DNA from: Ruegeria sp. HKCCA6707
GTDB lineage: Bacteria > Pseudomonadota > Alphaproteobacteria > Rhodobacterales > Rhodobacteraceae
Direction of reading: 5' to 3'
DNA: 64,000 nt
Assembly (NCBI RefSeq): GCF_013033515.1
Contig: NZ_WQEG01000001.1
Location: 310,001-374,000 of the forward strand
Shown: positions 18,641 through 28,959 of the stretch, piece after piece
Layout of the letters: each line of letters opens with the position of its first letter
Position numbering within the stretch: position 1 is the first letter of the stretch
The notes under the pieces: model-generated
What the model saw: the letters and a program-made list of their open reading frames with translations, nothing else
Told to the model about the DNA's origin: nothing
Database searches by the model: none
Program-made: the position numbers and the translations under genes

Positions 18641-19861
18641 ATGCGCCTAATCATTTCCCTTGCCGCCCTCTTTCTTTCTGTCATTCTCTTGCAGCTTTCG
18701 ACCGGCGGCGTTGGTCCGCTGGATGCGATCTCGGGGCTGACGCTGGATTTCACCACCGAGCAGATCGGGCTGTTGGGGTCAGCGCATTTCATCGGCTTTT
18801 TCATCGGTTGCTGGTGGGCCCCGCGCCTGATGGGCAGCGTCGGCCATTCCCGTGCCTTTGCTGTTTGCACAGCACTTGGCGCCATGGGCCTGCTGGGCCA
18901 TACGCTGACCGAGAACCCGACCATCTGGGCCTTCCTTCGGATCGCCTCCGGCACCTGTGTGGCGGGATGCTATACAGTGATCGAGGCATGGCTGAATGCA
19001 AAGGTCACAAACGCGTCGCGCGGGCGTGTGATGGGCAGCTATCGCATCGCCGATCTTGGCGCGTCCCTTTGCGCGCAGTTGATCATCGCCGTGCTGCCAC
19101 CCGCCTCTTATGTGTCCTATAACCTGCTGGCGATCCTGTGCTGCGCCTCTTTGTTGCCGCTGACCCTGACAAAAGCCAGCCAGCCCCAAACCCCTGATGC
19201 CCCGCGCCTGCGTCCCAAACTGGCCTGGCGCAGTTCGCCGCTTGCCGTGGCAGGTGTGATCGTCGCCGCGCTCAGCTCGGCCTCATTCCGTATGGTCGGC
19301 CCGGTTTACGGGCAAGAGGTCGGATTGGGCGTCGATCAAATCGCCTTTTTCCTGGCCGCTTTCGTACTGGGCGGCGCGCTGGCGCAATATCCAGTTGGAT
19401 GGCTGGCCGACAAATATGATCGCCGATGGGTGCTGATCTGGCTCTCGGCGGCTGCGGTGCTCAGCTGCGCGATCACCATGGGGGCAAGCGGTACCGGAAC
19501 CCTTGGGGTCATGCTGGCAGCGGGGTTTTTTGGCCTGACCACATTTCCGATCTTCTCGGTTTCCTCCGCGCATGCCAATGATTTTGCCACCACCGAAGAA
19601 CGGGTCGAACTGTCTGCTGCGCTGATGTTCTGGTTCGCGTTGGGCGCTATCGCCTCCCCCTATATCTCATCGACGCTGATCCAGCAGTTCGGTCCGGGCG
19701 CGCTGTTTGCCTTTGTCGCTTTGGGCCATCTGGTGTTGATCGTATTTGGTCTGGCCCGGATGCGCTCCCGCCCAACGCCCGAGGCGCGCACGAATTATGT
19801 CTATGCCCCGCGCACATCCTTCACCATCGGGCGTTTGCTTAAACGCGCGCGTGAGAAATAA
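18641..19861 (+). CDS. MFS transporter (YcaD-like)
   Basis: The 406-residue protein has twelve hydrophobic segments, with the loop GCWWAPRLMGSVGHSRAF between helices 2 and 3 and YPVGWLADKYDRRWVL in the second half. It resembles the YcaD-type MFS group, whose substrates are unknown. An in-frame TTG at 18620 gives seven extra residues; the ATG at 18641 is preferred because the hydrophobic N-terminus begins there. A terminator directly abuts the stop. Confidence 0.83.
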   Translation: MRLIISLAALFLSVILLQLSTGGVGPLDAISGLTLDFTTEQIGLLGSAHFIGFFIGCWWAPRLMGSVGHSRAFAVCTALGAMGLLGHTLTENPTIWAFLRIASGTCVAGCYTVIEAWLNAKVTNASRGRVMGSYRIADLGASLCAQLIIAVLPPASYVSYNLLAILCCASLLPLTLTKASQPQTPDAPRLRPKLAWRSSPLAVAGVIVAALSSASFRMVGPVYGQEVGLGVDQIAFFLAAFVLGGALAQYPVGWLADKYDRRWVLIWLSAAAVLSCAITMGASGTGTLGVMLAAGFFGLTTFPIFSVSSAHANDFATTEERVELSAALMFWFALGAIASPYISSTLIQQFGPGALFAFVALGHLVLIVFGLARMRSRPTPEARTNYVYAPRTSFTIGRLLKRAREK

Positions 19862-19889
19862 AAAGGCCGGGAAAGTCCCGGCCCTTTTT
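19861..19889. terminator. Bidirectional terminator between MFS gene and flotillin gene
   Basis: GGCCGGGA (19865-19872) pairs with TCCCGGCC (19876-19883) around an AAG loop. It is flanked by AAAA on the left and TTTTT on the right, fitting termination in both directions for the two convergent genes. Confidence 0.9.
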
Positions 19890-19893
19890 GGTG

Positions 19894-21564
19894 TTACTGC
19901 TGTGTCGGAGCGGCGTCGTCCTCGATGACCTCTGCATCAGCCGGATCGGGCGTTGCCTCCAACGCGCCGTTCACAACCCCGGCGACACCGTTTTCCATCG
20001 ACAGGCCCAGCTCATCCCCCAGCTTCTTGAGCGCGGGCATCTGCACCGCCATGCCCATGATCGAGTCGAGCGCCTGATTGACCACCGGCTTGTCTCCACC
20101 GGCCGTGCCTCCGCCAGTCGCACCGCCGATACCACCCACCTGGTGGATCTTGATCGAGTCGATCTTTTCTGCCGGCTTGACCATTTCCGAGATGATCGAC
20201 GGCATCGTTTCGATCCGCGCCATATCGACCTTCATGCGGATCTGGGCCGCGGACAGCGCGTTGTCGGCCTCGACAATCGCACGCTTACCTTCCGCCTCGG
20301 CCAGCATGTCGTTCTTTTTGGCCTCGGCGCGAATGTTCAACGCATCCGCTTCGGCCTGCGCTTCTTCGCGACGGGCTTCGGCGCGGTCGGCTGCGGCCTC
20401 TTTCTCGGCCTGTGCAGACAGGCGGATCGCGGTAGCCTGACGTTCGGCCTCACGGGTGGCTTCGATCAAAACGATCTGCTTCTGACGCTCGGCCTCGGCC
20501 ACCTCACGGGCGGTTGCCACAGCCTCGGATGCCTTGGTTGCTTCAGCACGGGCCAGATCAGCTGACGCACGCGCGCGGCTTTCCTCTTCGGATTTCTGCG
20601 CGATGATGATCTGACGCTCTTGTTCGGCGACTTCGATCTCACGCTCTTTGGCGATCTCGGCGTCGCGGATCTTGCGCTCGCGTTCGATCTCGGCGGCGCG
20701 GATGGCTTCTTCGCGTGCGATCCGAGCGCGCTCGGTTTCCCGCACCGAATCCTCGGTCCGGGCGGCAATCTCGGCCTCTTGCGCCACGCGCAGGGTCTCG
20801 ACCTTCTGGGTCTGCTCGATCCGCGCCTGCGCCTCGTCCTGCTCGATCAGCAGCTTCTGACGTTCCGCTTCCATCGCAGCACGGCGCACCTCAACCTCGG
20901 CCTCGGCATCAATCTGCGCGCGTTCCTTTTTCGACACCGCAATCACCTCGGCCAGCTTGCGCATACCAACGGCGTTAAAGGCGTTGTTCTCATCCAGCGC
21001 CTCAAACGGGGTCTGGTCAAGCGCGGTCAGTGAGACGGATTCCAGCGACAGACCGTTCTTCAACAGGTCCTCGGACACGGCGTTCTGCACCTCTTGCACA
21101 AAGTCGGCGCGGTTTTCGTGCAGCCCGTCCATGGTCATCTGAGCGGCCACAGCACGCAAACCATCGATCAGTTTACCTTCGATCATCTCACGCAGTTGTT
21201 CGACGTCAAAGGTCCGATCGCCCAGAGTCTGGGCAGCGCGAGCGATGCCTTCTTCTGTGGCCATGACCGAGACATAGAACTCGACGCCCACATCTACGCG
21301 CATCCGGTCTTTGGTGATCAGGGCGGCCTCACCGCTGCGCTGTACCTCGAGTCGCAGGGTTTTCATGTTGACCGGGCTGACCTCGTGCATCAACGGCACG
21401 ATGACAACACCACCATCCATGATGACCTTTTTGCCCCCCGCGCCAGTTTTCACCAAGCTGATCTCGCGGGTTGCGCGTTTGTAGAGACGGCCCAGTACAA
21501 GGCCAATGAACAGTAGAACGGCCAGAATCGTGACGACCGAAATGATCAGGAAAGTACCTTCCAT
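19894..21564 (-). CDS. Flotillin family membrane scaffold protein (SPFH/Band 7)
   Basis: The 556-residue protein has one N-terminal membrane helix (about 3-25), an SPFH domain (about 30-220) and a very long Ala/Glu/Arg-rich coiled-coil (about 230-440), with a Gly-rich segment near residues 500-515. This is the FloT/YqiK layout, a scaffold for ordered membrane patches. GGAGG lies before the start. The upstream gene, 30 bases away, encodes the usual NfeD/YqiJ-like partner, so the two form an operon. Confidence 0.92.
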   Translation of the reverse strand: MEGTFLIISVVTILAVLLFIGLVLGRLYKRATREISLVKTGAGGKKVIMDGGVVIVPLMHEVSPVNMKTLRLEVQRSGEAALITKDRMRVDVGVEFYVSVMATEEGIARAAQTLGDRTFDVEQLREMIEGKLIDGLRAVAAQMTMDGLHENRADFVQEVQNAVSEDLLKNGLSLESVSLTALDQTPFEALDENNAFNAVGMRKLAEVIAVSKKERAQIDAEAEVEVRRAAMEAERQKLLIEQDEAQARIEQTQKVETLRVAQEAEIAARTEDSVRETERARIAREEAIRAAEIERERKIRDAEIAKEREIEVAEQERQIIIAQKSEEESRARASADLARAEATKASEAVATAREVAEAERQKQIVLIEATREAERQATAIRLSAQAEKEAAADRAEARREEAQAEADALNIRAEAKKNDMLAEAEGKRAIVEADNALSAAQIRMKVDMARIETMPSIISEMVKPAEKIDSIKIHQVGGIGGATGGGTAGGDKPVVNQALDSIMGMAVQMPALKKLGDELGLSMENGVAGVVNGALEATPDPADAEVIEDDAAPTQQ

Positions 21565-21594
21565 GCAAAATCCTCCAAGTTGGGGTTAAATTGG

Positions 21595-22311
21595 TTAGTC
21601 TGACAAACCGACCAGAACGAACCGGTCACGCCGTCGGTCGCGCAGCACCAGCACTTCGGTGCCGCGTTCGAGCACGTCTTTTTCCTGCAAAGGCTCGGCG
21701 CGCAGGTGGTGCGTATTGCCAAACCGATCCATCACGCGCACTTCAGCCGGGCGACCACGGGACGCAGTGCCTTGCGTAATCACCCCGCGGCGGCGGGCCA
21801 GCATCCGTTCGGACATCGCCTCGGTCTCGGTCTTGGGCAACAGCCGCGCGAAGACCGTACCAAAGCCGCGTGCACACCACAGGCCAAACGCACCAGCCGG
21901 GATCGCGGCCATCCAACTGGGCAGGTCAAAGCCCAGCAGATCGCGCAGCACAAGTTGCAAGCCCATGCCCGAAAGGCCAAACCCGGCCAGCAAGACCACC
22001 AGCCAGATCATGAACGGCACCTTGCCAAGACCCAGCCACGCCATCGGTCCAGCGGTCGACATCTCCGGTGCCTCTGACTCGATCTCGGCCAGCTCGAAAT
22101 CGCCCAGATCGATATCTGCATCGATGTCCAGATCGAAATCCGCGACATCCAGATCAGGGGCATCTACCACGTCCAGATCAACTTCCCCCTCGCCCGCTAG
22201 CAGGCTTCCACCCAGCAACAATGCGATCAGCTCCAGGCCCAACAGGCCAAACAGCAGCGCCAGCGCCATGGTGAAAGGCGCAAATGCGCCGTCGAGAAGA
22301 AAGTCAAACAT
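21595..22311 (-). CDS. YqiJ-like membrane protein with OB-fold (NfeD-related), flotillin partner
   Basis: The 238-residue protein has an N-terminal helix pair (about 5-38), an unusual acidic segment rich in Asp (about 45-80, repeated VDLDVVD / FDLDIDADIDLGD), two further helices (about 100-150) and a C-terminal OB-fold-like domain (about 180-235). YqiJ and NfeD proteins pair with flotillins. The in-frame ATG at 22350 overlaps a likely operator, so the ATG at 22311 (GAGGG ten bases upstream) is chosen. Confidence 0.82.
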   Translation of the reverse strand: MFDFLLDGAFAPFTMALALLFGLLGLELIALLLGGSLLAGEGEVDLDVVDAPDLDVADFDLDIDADIDLGDFELAEIESEAPEMSTAGPMAWLGLGKVPFMIWLVVLLAGFGLSGMGLQLVLRDLLGFDLPSWMAAIPAGAFGLWCARGFGTVFARLLPKTETEAMSERMLARRRGVITQGTASRGRPAEVRVMDRFGNTHHLRAEPLQEKDVLERGTEVLVLRDRRRDRFVLVGLSD

Positions 22312-22331
22312 CAGCAAAATACCCTCGTTTT

Positions 22332-22349
22332 TGTATACTTTGGTATACA
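22332..22349. promoter_or_regulatory. Perfect palindrome upstream of the flotillin operon, probable operator
   Basis: TGTATAC (22332-22338), TTTG, GTATACA (22343-22349) form a perfect dyad, and each half contains the self-complementary GTATAC. It lies 21 bases from the start of the YqiJ-like gene and overlaps where a promoter -10 element would fall on the minus strand. Its regulator is unknown; half-sites of this kind occur in GntR-type operators. Confidence 0.6.
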
Positions 22350-22567
22350 CTTAAAATGGGTAGTCATAACGAAATTACAAGAGGTTGTGATTCCAGATTT
22401 CAACCTATGGGTATTGTGACGCCCTATTCGGACAGGAACTGCAATCCCTCGAAAGGTTGTTTTTGAGCCCGATGTTCGGTTTTCTGCACAGCCGCGCGAA
22501 ACCCACCCTTTTGCTAACCGGTAACATAAGGTAGACGGGCGCGCAGACAGAAACGTGGACACGCAAA

Positions 22568-24286
22568 ATGGCTCGGATTCTCATCACCTCGGCGATCCCC
22601 TACATCAACGGGATCAAACATCTCGGCAATCTGATCGGTTCGCAATTACCCGCCGATCTTTACGCGCGCTATCAGCGTGGCCGAGGGAATGAGGTCATGT
22701 TCCTATGCGCCACCGATGAACACGGCACCCCGGCGGAACTGGCAGCGGCCAAAGCGGGTAAACCCGTGGCCGAATATTGCGCGAAAATGCATGGGGTTCA
22801 GGCCGACATCGCCAAGCGCTTTGGCCTGAGCTTTGATCACTTTGGCCGCTCGTCCAGCGATCAGAACAAAGCACTGACCCAGCATTTTGCGGGCAAATTG
22901 GATGCGGCTGGACTGATCCGTGAAGTCAGCGAGAAACAGGTTTATTCCAACGCGGATGGCCGGTTTCTGCCAGACCGCTATATCGAGGGCACCTGCCCCA
23001 ACTGTGGTTATGACCGTGCCCGTGGCGATCAGTGTGAAAATTGCACCAAACAACTGGACCCAACCGACCTGATTGATCCGCGCTCAGCCATTTCTGGCTC
23101 GACCGATCTTGAGGTGCGCGAGACCAAGCACTTGTACCTCCGCCAATCGGCGATGAAGGATCAGTTGGATGCCTGGATCGACAGCAAGACCGATTGGCCG
23201 ATTCTAACCACGTCGATTGCCAAAAAGTGGTTGCATGACGGTGATGGTCTGCAAGACCGCGGCATTACCCGCGATCTGGATTGGGGCGTGCCGGTCAAGA
23301 AAGGTGATCAGGATTGGCCGGGCATGGAGGGTAAGGTCTTTTATGTCTGGTTCGATGCGCCCATCGAATATATCGCCTGCGCCAAGGAATGGGCCGATGC
23401 CAGCGGCAAACCGGATGCCGAGTGGGAACGCTGGTGGCGCACCGACAAGGGCGCCGATGACGTGCGTTACGTGCAGTTCATGGGCAAGGATAATGTGCCT
23501 TTCCACACGCTTTCGTTCCCGGCCACCATTCTGGGATCGGGTGAGCCGTGGAAGATGGTCGACCACCTAAAATCCTTCAACTACCTGAACTATGATGGCG
23601 GCCAGTTCTCGACCAGCCAGGGGCGTGGCGTGTTCATGGATCAGGCGCTTGAGATCCTGCCGGCAGACTATTGGCGCTGGTGGCTGCTGAGCCATGCTCC
23701 CGAAAGCAGCGACAGCGAGTTTACCTGGGAGAATTTCCAGCAATCGGTCAACAAGGATCTGGCCGATGTGCTGGGCAATTTTGTCAGCCGGATCACCAAA
23801 TTCTGCCGCTCGAAATTCGGTGAGGCCGTGCCCGAAGGGGGTGCCTTTGGTGAGCGTGAACAGGCGCTGATTGCTGAGTTGACCAAACGCGTACGTGCCT
23901 ATGAAGGGTTCATGGAGGCCATGGAGGTTCGCAAATCGGCGCAGGAATTGCGGGCGATTTGGGTTGCCGGAAACGAATACCTGCAATCGGCGGCCCCCTG
24001 GTCGACCTTCAAGGAAGATCCAGAACAGGCAGCAGCTCAGGTCCGTTTGGGGCTGAACCTGATCCGTCTCTATGCCGTTCTCAGCGCGCCGTTCATTCCC
24101 GACACCTCAGCCCGGATGCTGAGTGCGATGAACACGCTGGATACAAGCTGGCCCGATGACGTCGAAGCCGCGCTTGGTGCGCTGCCTGCGGGGCATGAGT
24201 TCACTGTGCCCGAGGTTCTATTTGCCAAAATCGCCGATGAGCAGCGCGAGGGTTGGCAGGAAAAATTCGCCGGAACACGCAGCTGA
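22568..24286 (+). CDS. metG: Methionyl-tRNA synthetase
   Basis: The 572-residue class I synthetase charges tRNA(Met). It has the HIGH-type motif HLGN ([14 protein letters not shown]), a zinc knuckle [17 protein letters not shown] in the connective peptide (about residues 139-155) and the anticodon-binding alpha-helical C-terminal domain (about 400-560). The KMSKS loop reads QFSTSQGRG, lacking both lysines of the consensus; this is discussed as a finding. No C-terminal dimerisation domain is present. The gene is followed by a terminator. Confidence 0.95.
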   Translation: MARILITSAIPYINGIKHLGNLIGSQLPADLYARYQRGRGNEVMFLCATDEHGTPAELAAAKAGKPVAEYCAKMHGVQADIAKRFGLSFDHFGRSSSDQNKALTQHFAGKLDAAGLIREVSEKQVYSNADGRFLPDRYIEGTCPNCGYDRARGDQCENCTKQLDPTDLIDPRSAISGSTDLEVRETKHLYLRQSAMKDQLDAWIDSKTDWPILTTSIAKKWLHDGDGLQDRGITRDLDWGVPVKKGDQDWPGMEGKVFYVWFDAPIEYIACAKEWADASGKPDAEWERWWRTDKGADDVRYVQFMGKDNVPFHTLSFPATILGSGEPWKMVDHLKSFNYLNYDGGQFSTSQGRGVFMDQALEILPADYWRWWLLSHAPESSDSEFTWENFQQSVNKDLADVLGNFVSRITKFCRSKFGEAVPEGGAFGEREQALIAELTKRVRAYEGFMEAMEVRKSAQELRAIWVAGNEYLQSAAPWSTFKEDPEQAAAQVRLGLNLIRLYAVLSAPFIPDTSARMLSAMNTLDTSWPDDVEAALGALPAGHEFTVPEVLFAKIADEQREGWQEKFAGTRS

Positions 24287-24307
24287 ACAAACAAAAATTG
24301 CACGTTC

Positions 24308-24335
24308 AAACAGGGGGCCGCTGGTCCCCTGTTTT
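24308..24335 (+). terminator. Rho-independent terminator after metG
   Basis: AAACAGGGGGCC pairs with GGTCCCCTGTTT (one G-T pair, loop GCT), ending in TTTT. It lies 21 bases beyond the metG stop. Confidence 0.88.
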
Positions 24336-24533
24336 CGATTTGGCGCGAGCGTGACCGTCATCTAAACCGGCCTATCTGCTGCAACTTTTTGTGCTGACCG
24401 CCAAAAGTCGATGACTCATCGCGCTTGAGAATTAGTCCCAAAGAAGTCATCCTGAGACCAAGCTTTACCGACTCGGCCCGACAGAATGCGCGGGCCGGGC
24501 GACATTTGTTCCAAATCGATCGAGGCGTTTGCC

Positions 24534-25691
24534 ATGTCCCCTTCCTCCCCCCTGTCCTTTTGCACTTACAGGTCTTTGGTCTCAGCCTTGATGCTGGTGC
24601 CTTTGGGGCTGGCGCATCCGGTCGCCGCGCAAGATCAAGCCGCCGCGCCGAAAGTGTCGATCGCAGCCGCCTATACCGAAGAAATCACGGATGAGGCCAC
24701 GTTTATCGGGCGGGCCGAAGCGATCAACAATGTCGATATCGTCGCCCGCGTGAACGGCTTTCTGAACAGTCGCGAGGTCGAAGACGGTGCCACGGTGAAG
24801 GACGGTGACTTGTTGTTCACCATTGAGCCCGACCTCTACGAAGCAACTTTGCAGGCACGCAAGGCGGATCTGGACCGGGCCGAAGCCAATCTGGAACTGG
24901 CCAAGGTCGACCTCGCCCGTAAGGAAGAGCTGTATAAGCGCGACGCCACCCCGGAATCGGAACGTGACATTGCGCGCGCGAATGAGTTGGTTGCCGAGGC
25001 AGAGGTCAAAGCCGCCAACGCAGCCATCCAACAGGCCGAGCTGGACCTCAGCTACACCCAAATCCACGCCCCGTTTGACGGGCGGATCGGGTCAGTCACC
25101 ACCAGTGTCGGAGATGTCGTAGGACCCAGCAATCCGCCGTTGGTCAATATAGTGTCGGAAACACCGATCTATGTGAACTTTTCGATCAACGAAAAAATGT
25201 TCACCTCGGTGTTGCAATCCTTTGGTGAAAACGCGGCCTCGCTCGCGGACAGTCCGCAAAGCCCCAATGTGCACGTGGTATTGCCAAACGGAGAGGAGTT
25301 GGATGAAACCGGCACGATTGTCTTCATTGACAACCGCATCGACCCTTTGACCGGTGCCATCACTCTGCGCGCGCAGTTCGAAAACACCGACCGCCTGATC
25401 CTGGACGGCGCGTTTGTCAATGTTCAGATCGAAGCTCTGGAACCCACTCTGCAAGTCCTTGTTCCACAGGCAGCCCTGCAACGGGACCAACGCGGTGAGT
25501 TTGTTCTGGTGGTCAATGACAAGCAGATGGTCGAACAGCGCTATATCACCACCGGTGACACGGTCGGGACAGCGATCATCGTGCTGGACGGGTTGCGCGA
25601 AGGGGAAAGCGTAATTGTCGAGGGCCTGCAGCGCGTGCGCCCGGGTGTGGCCGTGGACGCGGTTGTCGCATCTGAACAGCCGGGAGAATAA
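24534..25691 (+). CDS. RND efflux periplasmic adaptor (membrane fusion protein)
   Basis: The 385-residue protein has a signal peptide ending at HPVAAQ, a lipoyl half-motif (INNVDIVARVNGFLNSREVEDGATVKDGDLLFTIEP), a coiled-coil hairpin (about 110-175), the second lipoyl half with YTQIHAPFDGRIG, then beta-barrel and membrane-proximal domains. This is the AcrA/MexA layout. It bridges the inner-membrane pump to an outer-membrane channel. GAGG is placed eight bases before the ATG at 24534. The pump gene starts three bases after its stop, so they are co-transcribed. Confidence 0.92.
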   Translation: MSPSSPLSFCTYRSLVSALMLVPLGLAHPVAAQDQAAAPKVSIAAAYTEEITDEATFIGRAEAINNVDIVARVNGFLNSREVEDGATVKDGDLLFTIEPDLYEATLQARKADLDRAEANLELAKVDLARKEELYKRDATPESERDIARANELVAEAEVKAANAAIQQAELDLSYTQIHAPFDGRIGSVTTSVGDVVGPSNPPLVNIVSETPIYVNFSINEKMFTSVLQSFGENAASLADSPQSPNVHVVLPNGEELDETGTIVFIDNRIDPLTGAITLRAQFENTDRLILDGAFVNVQIEALEPTLQVLVPQAALQRDQRGEFVLVVNDKQMVEQRYITTGDTVGTAIIVLDGLREGESVIVEGLQRVRPGVAVDAVVASEQPGE

Positions 25692-25694
25692 TTG

Positions 25695-28600
25695 ATGTTC
25701 TCTGCCCTGTTCATCAGCCGGCCCAAGCTGGCGCTTGTCATCTCGCTGGTGCTGACCATCATGGGCGGTATTGGCTATATGGTGCTGCCGGTGGCGCAGT
25801 TCCCTGACATCACGCCGCCCGTGGTCAGCGTGACCACCACCTATACCGGCGCCAATGCCGAGACGGTCGAAAACACCGTGGCCGCTCCGATTGAGGCGCA
25901 GGTCAATGGTGTGGACGATATGATCTATATGACGTCCACATCATCGGACAACGGGTCCTATTCCCTGAACGTCACGTTCGAGGTCGGCACAGACCCGGAT
26001 ATCGCCTCGGTCAATGTGCAGAACCGCGTTGCGCAGGCAATGTCATCACTGCCCACCGAGGTCACCTCGTCCGGCGTGGTGACGCAGAAATCTTCGACCA
26101 ACATGCTGATGCTGGTCACTTTGACCTCTCCCAATGGCACCTATGACAGCGTGTTCCTGTCAAACTATGCCTCGATCAACCTGCGCGACGCGCTGGCGCG
26201 CGTGCAAGGCGTGGGCAAGGCGGATGTTCTGACCAATCTGGAATATGCCATGCGGATCTGGATGGATCCGGACAAGATGGCGGCCTTGTCGATCACTCCG
26301 GGTGATGTGATCAATGCGATCCGGGAACAGAATATCGAGGTTTCTGCAGGCTCGATTGGTTCACCTCCAGTGCCCGAGGGCCAGACCTTTCAGTATACGA
26401 TCAAGTCCAAGGGTCGACTTACATCCGCCGAAGAGTTTGGCGATATCGTCATCCGCACAGGCGATGCAGGCGCGATTGTCCGCGTGCGCGACATCGCGCG
26501 GGTCGAGCTGGGGGCCGCCTTCTATTCTGCCTCAGGCTATTTCCAGGCGGTTCCGGCAACCGTGATTGGGATCTATCAGGCGCCAGGTGCGAACGCGTTG
26601 GCCGTATCTGATCGCGTGCAGGCAGAGCTTGAACGCCTGTCCCGCGCCTTCCCGACAGATGTGGAATATGAAGTTCCCTTCAACACCACCGACTTTGTCG
26701 AAGCGTCCCTGAACGATGTGGTCTCGACCCTGATCCTGACATTTATCCTCGTGATCTCGGTGGTGTTTGTATTCCTGGGCAGTTGGCGGGCAACGATCAT
26801 TCCGGCGGTGGCCATTCCGGTCTCGCTGATCGGCACGTTTGCCTTTCTGCTGGCCTTTGGAATGTCGCTGAACACGATCTCATTGTTTGCGCTTGTGCTG
26901 GCCATTGGGATCGTGGTGGACGACGCGATTGTTGTTGTTGAAAACGTCGAACGGATCATTGCGGATGAGGGCTTGCCACCGGCAGAGGCCACCCGCAAAG
27001 CCATGGGGCAAATCACAGGCCCGGTCATCGCAACCACGCTTGTTCTGCTGGCCGTGTTTGTGCCGGTAACCTTTATGCCGGGCATCTCAGGTAGGCTCTA
27101 TTCGCAATTTGCCGTGACCATTTCAACCGCTGTTGTGATCTCGTCGATCAATGCGCTGACGCTTTCGCCCGCTTTGTGCGGCTTGGTCCTGCGCGCCCGG
27201 TCTGGCCCCCCAAAGGGGCTGCTGGCCATGTTCGAAAGCTTTATCGGCACTGTCCGCAATGGCTATGTCGCGATTGTCCGCAAGCTGTTGGTCTTCCCGG
27301 CCATAGCCCTGGCCATCGTGGCAGGCTTGGGTCTGGGCACCGGGACGATCATGTCCAACACCTCAGCCGGCTTTATTCCGCTCGAAGACAACGGTTACCT
27401 GTTTGTCGACATCCAACTGCCCGACGCCGCGACGTTGGAGAGGACCGAAACTGTCACCGCGCGTGTCGATGAAAAGATCCGCCAAATTCCGGGCGTCTCC
27501 AGCACGGTTCTGGTCAACGGGTTTTCCCTGTTGAACGGCACCACCACCAATGGCGCTGCGATCTTTGTCAATCTGGAAAACTGGGCCGACAGGCAGGAGG
27601 ACGACCTGAGCGCCAATGCGATCCTTGGCAAGGTTCTGGCCATTGCCAATGGCGAATTTGCGGCGTCCATCGTGGCCTTCAACCCGCCACCCATTCAGGG
27701 CCTGGGCATGTCTGCCGGGGTCGAGATGGAGGTGCAGCAGACCGGAGGCGGCACGCCGCAGGATCTGGCCTCGGCTGTGGGATCGTTTGTTTATGCGGCG
27801 AACCAGAGGCCCGAGATCGGTCAGGCCTATACGACTTTCCGTGCCAATGTTCCGCAGTTGTTTGTCGATCTGGATCGGGAAAAGGCCAAGACGCTGGATG
27901 TGTCGGTCGCTGAGATTTTCCAGACCATGCAAGCGCAATTGGGTTCGTATTACGTCAATGACTTCAACCTTTTTGGCCGCGTCTATCGCGTGATGATCCA
28001 GGCCGATGGCAGCTATCGCGACACTGTTGACGATATCGCAAACCTCTATGTCCGTTCGCAACAGGGTGAGATGGTACCGCTGGGTACGCTGATCGATGTC
28101 GAAAACGTGTTGGGACCGGTTCTGCTGAAACGGCACAACCTGTTCCGGTCGGCCACTGTTACGGCGGTGCCGGCACCGGGTCTGTCCTCGGGCGATGCGA
28201 TCACTGTGATGACCGAGGAATCCGCCACCGCACTGCCCCCCGGCTATGCCTTTGAATGGACAGGCACCGCGCAGCAACAGCTGGCCTCGAGCGGGCTCGT
28301 GATCGTGATCCTGGGGCTCGCGATCCTGTTCGGCTATTTGTTCCTGGTGGGGCAATACGAAAGCTGGTCGATGCCCGTGTCGATCCTTTTGTCCGTCGTC
28401 GTGGCCCTGTTCGGAGCGGTCGCGGCTGTGGCAATCGTGGGCAGTGACATCAACCTCTATACGCAGATTGGGATGATCATGCTGGTGGGGCTGGCCTCAA
28501 AGAACGGCATTCTGATCGTCGAGTTTGCGATGGAACAACGCGCCAAAGGCCTGTCGATCACAGAGGCCGCAGCCGAGGCCGCATATCAACGTTTCCGCGC

Positions 28601-28832
28601 GGTGATGATGACCGCCCTGTCCTTCCTGCTGGGCGTGGTTCCGCTGCTGGCCGCAAGCGGCGCGGGTGCGGCCAGCCAAAAGGCCATCGGTGTTGCAGTC
28701 TTCGGCGGGATGCTCGCCGCAACACTGGTGGGCGTGATCGTGGTGCCGGTGCTCTATGCCTTGATGCAAAGCCTGCGCGAGTGGCTGAAAGGCAGCAAAA
28801 GCAAACCTGACGCAACCGCTGAAACCTCGTAA
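25695..28832 (+). CDS. RND efflux pump, HAE1-type inner-membrane permease
   Basis: The 1045-residue protein shows the duplicated RND plan: twelve membrane helices and two large periplasmic loops. Proton-relay acidic residues are visible in [16 protein letters not shown] (helix 4), and helix 10 region has the expected [12 protein letters not shown] motif. It matches AcrB/MexB-like HAE1 pumps that expel hydrophobic or amphiphilic compounds. The ATG at 25695 has GGGAG eight bases upstream; a TTG directly before it would add one residue. Substrates cannot be deduced. Confidence 0.94.
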   Translation: MFSALFISRPKLALVISLVLTIMGGIGYMVLPVAQFPDITPPVVSVTTTYTGANAETVENTVAAPIEAQVNGVDDMIYMTSTSSDNGSYSLNVTFEVGTDPDIASVNVQNRVAQAMSSLPTEVTSSGVVTQKSSTNMLMLVTLTSPNGTYDSVFLSNYASINLRDALARVQGVGKADVLTNLEYAMRIWMDPDKMAALSITPGDVINAIREQNIEVSAGSIGSPPVPEGQTFQYTIKSKGRLTSAEEFGDIVIRTGDAGAIVRVRDIARVELGAAFYSASGYFQAVPATVIGIYQAPGANALAVSDRVQAELERLSRAFPTDVEYEVPFNTTDFVEASLNDVVSTLILTFILVISVVFVFLGSWRATIIPAVAIPVSLIGTFAFLLAFGMSLNTISLFALVLAIGIVVDDAIVVVENVERIIADEGLPPAEATRKAMGQITGPVIATTLVLLAVFVPVTFMPGISGRLYSQFAVTISTAVVISSINALTLSPALCGLVLRARSGPPKGLLAMFESFIGTVRNGYVAIVRKLLVFPAIALAIVAGLGLGTGTIMSNTSAGFIPLEDNGYLFVDIQLPDAATLERTETVTARVDEKIRQIPGVSSTVLVNGFSLLNGTTTNGAAIFVNLENWADRQEDDLSANAILGKVLAIANGEFAASIVAFNPPPIQGLGMSAGVEMEVQQTGGGTPQDLASAVGSFVYAANQRPEIGQAYTTFRANVPQLFVDLDREKAKTLDVSVAEIFQTMQAQLGSYYVNDFNLFGRVYRVMIQADGSYRDTVDDIANLYVRSQQGEMVPLGTLIDVENVLGPVLLKRHNLFRSATVTAVPAPGLSSGDAITVMTEESATALPPGYAFEWTGTAQQQLASSGLVIVILGLAILFGYLFLVGQYESWSMPVSILLSVVVALFGAVAAVAIVGSDINLYTQIGMIMLVGLASKNGILIVEFAMEQRAKGLSITEAAAEAAYQRFRAVMMTALSFLLGVVPLLAASGAGAASQKAIGVAVFGGMLAATLVGVIVVPVLYALMQSLREWLKGSKSKPDATAETS

Positions 28833-28843
28833 CACAACAGACA

Positions 28844-28876
28844 GACGCCCCACCCAACATGCGGGGCGTCTTACTT
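28844..28876 (+). terminator. Hairpin after the RND pump gene
   Basis: GACGCCCC (28844-28851) pairs perfectly with GGGGCGTC (28863-28870) and is followed by TTACTTT. It probably ends or attenuates the RND transcript before the DUF3302 gene. A candidate -35 (TTGACT, 28900-28905) follows, with only a poor -10. Confidence 0.7.
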
Positions 28877-28959
28877 TGCAAAGATTCACCATAAAGTAAT
28901 TGACTGACAGGTTGTGCCCGTTTGAGGATAGAGCAACCTTACAAATCTGAGAGGCGGGC

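Noticed and set aside
24410-24451. GATGACT ... AGTCATC inverted repeat before the RND adaptor gene
   Set aside because: Arms of only 7 bp with a 28-base centre are expected by chance; too weak to call an operator.
27363-28355. 330-residue minus-strand open frame
   Set aside because: It lies inside the RND pump gene on the opposite strand, with His/Arg-rich composition typical of antisense frames.
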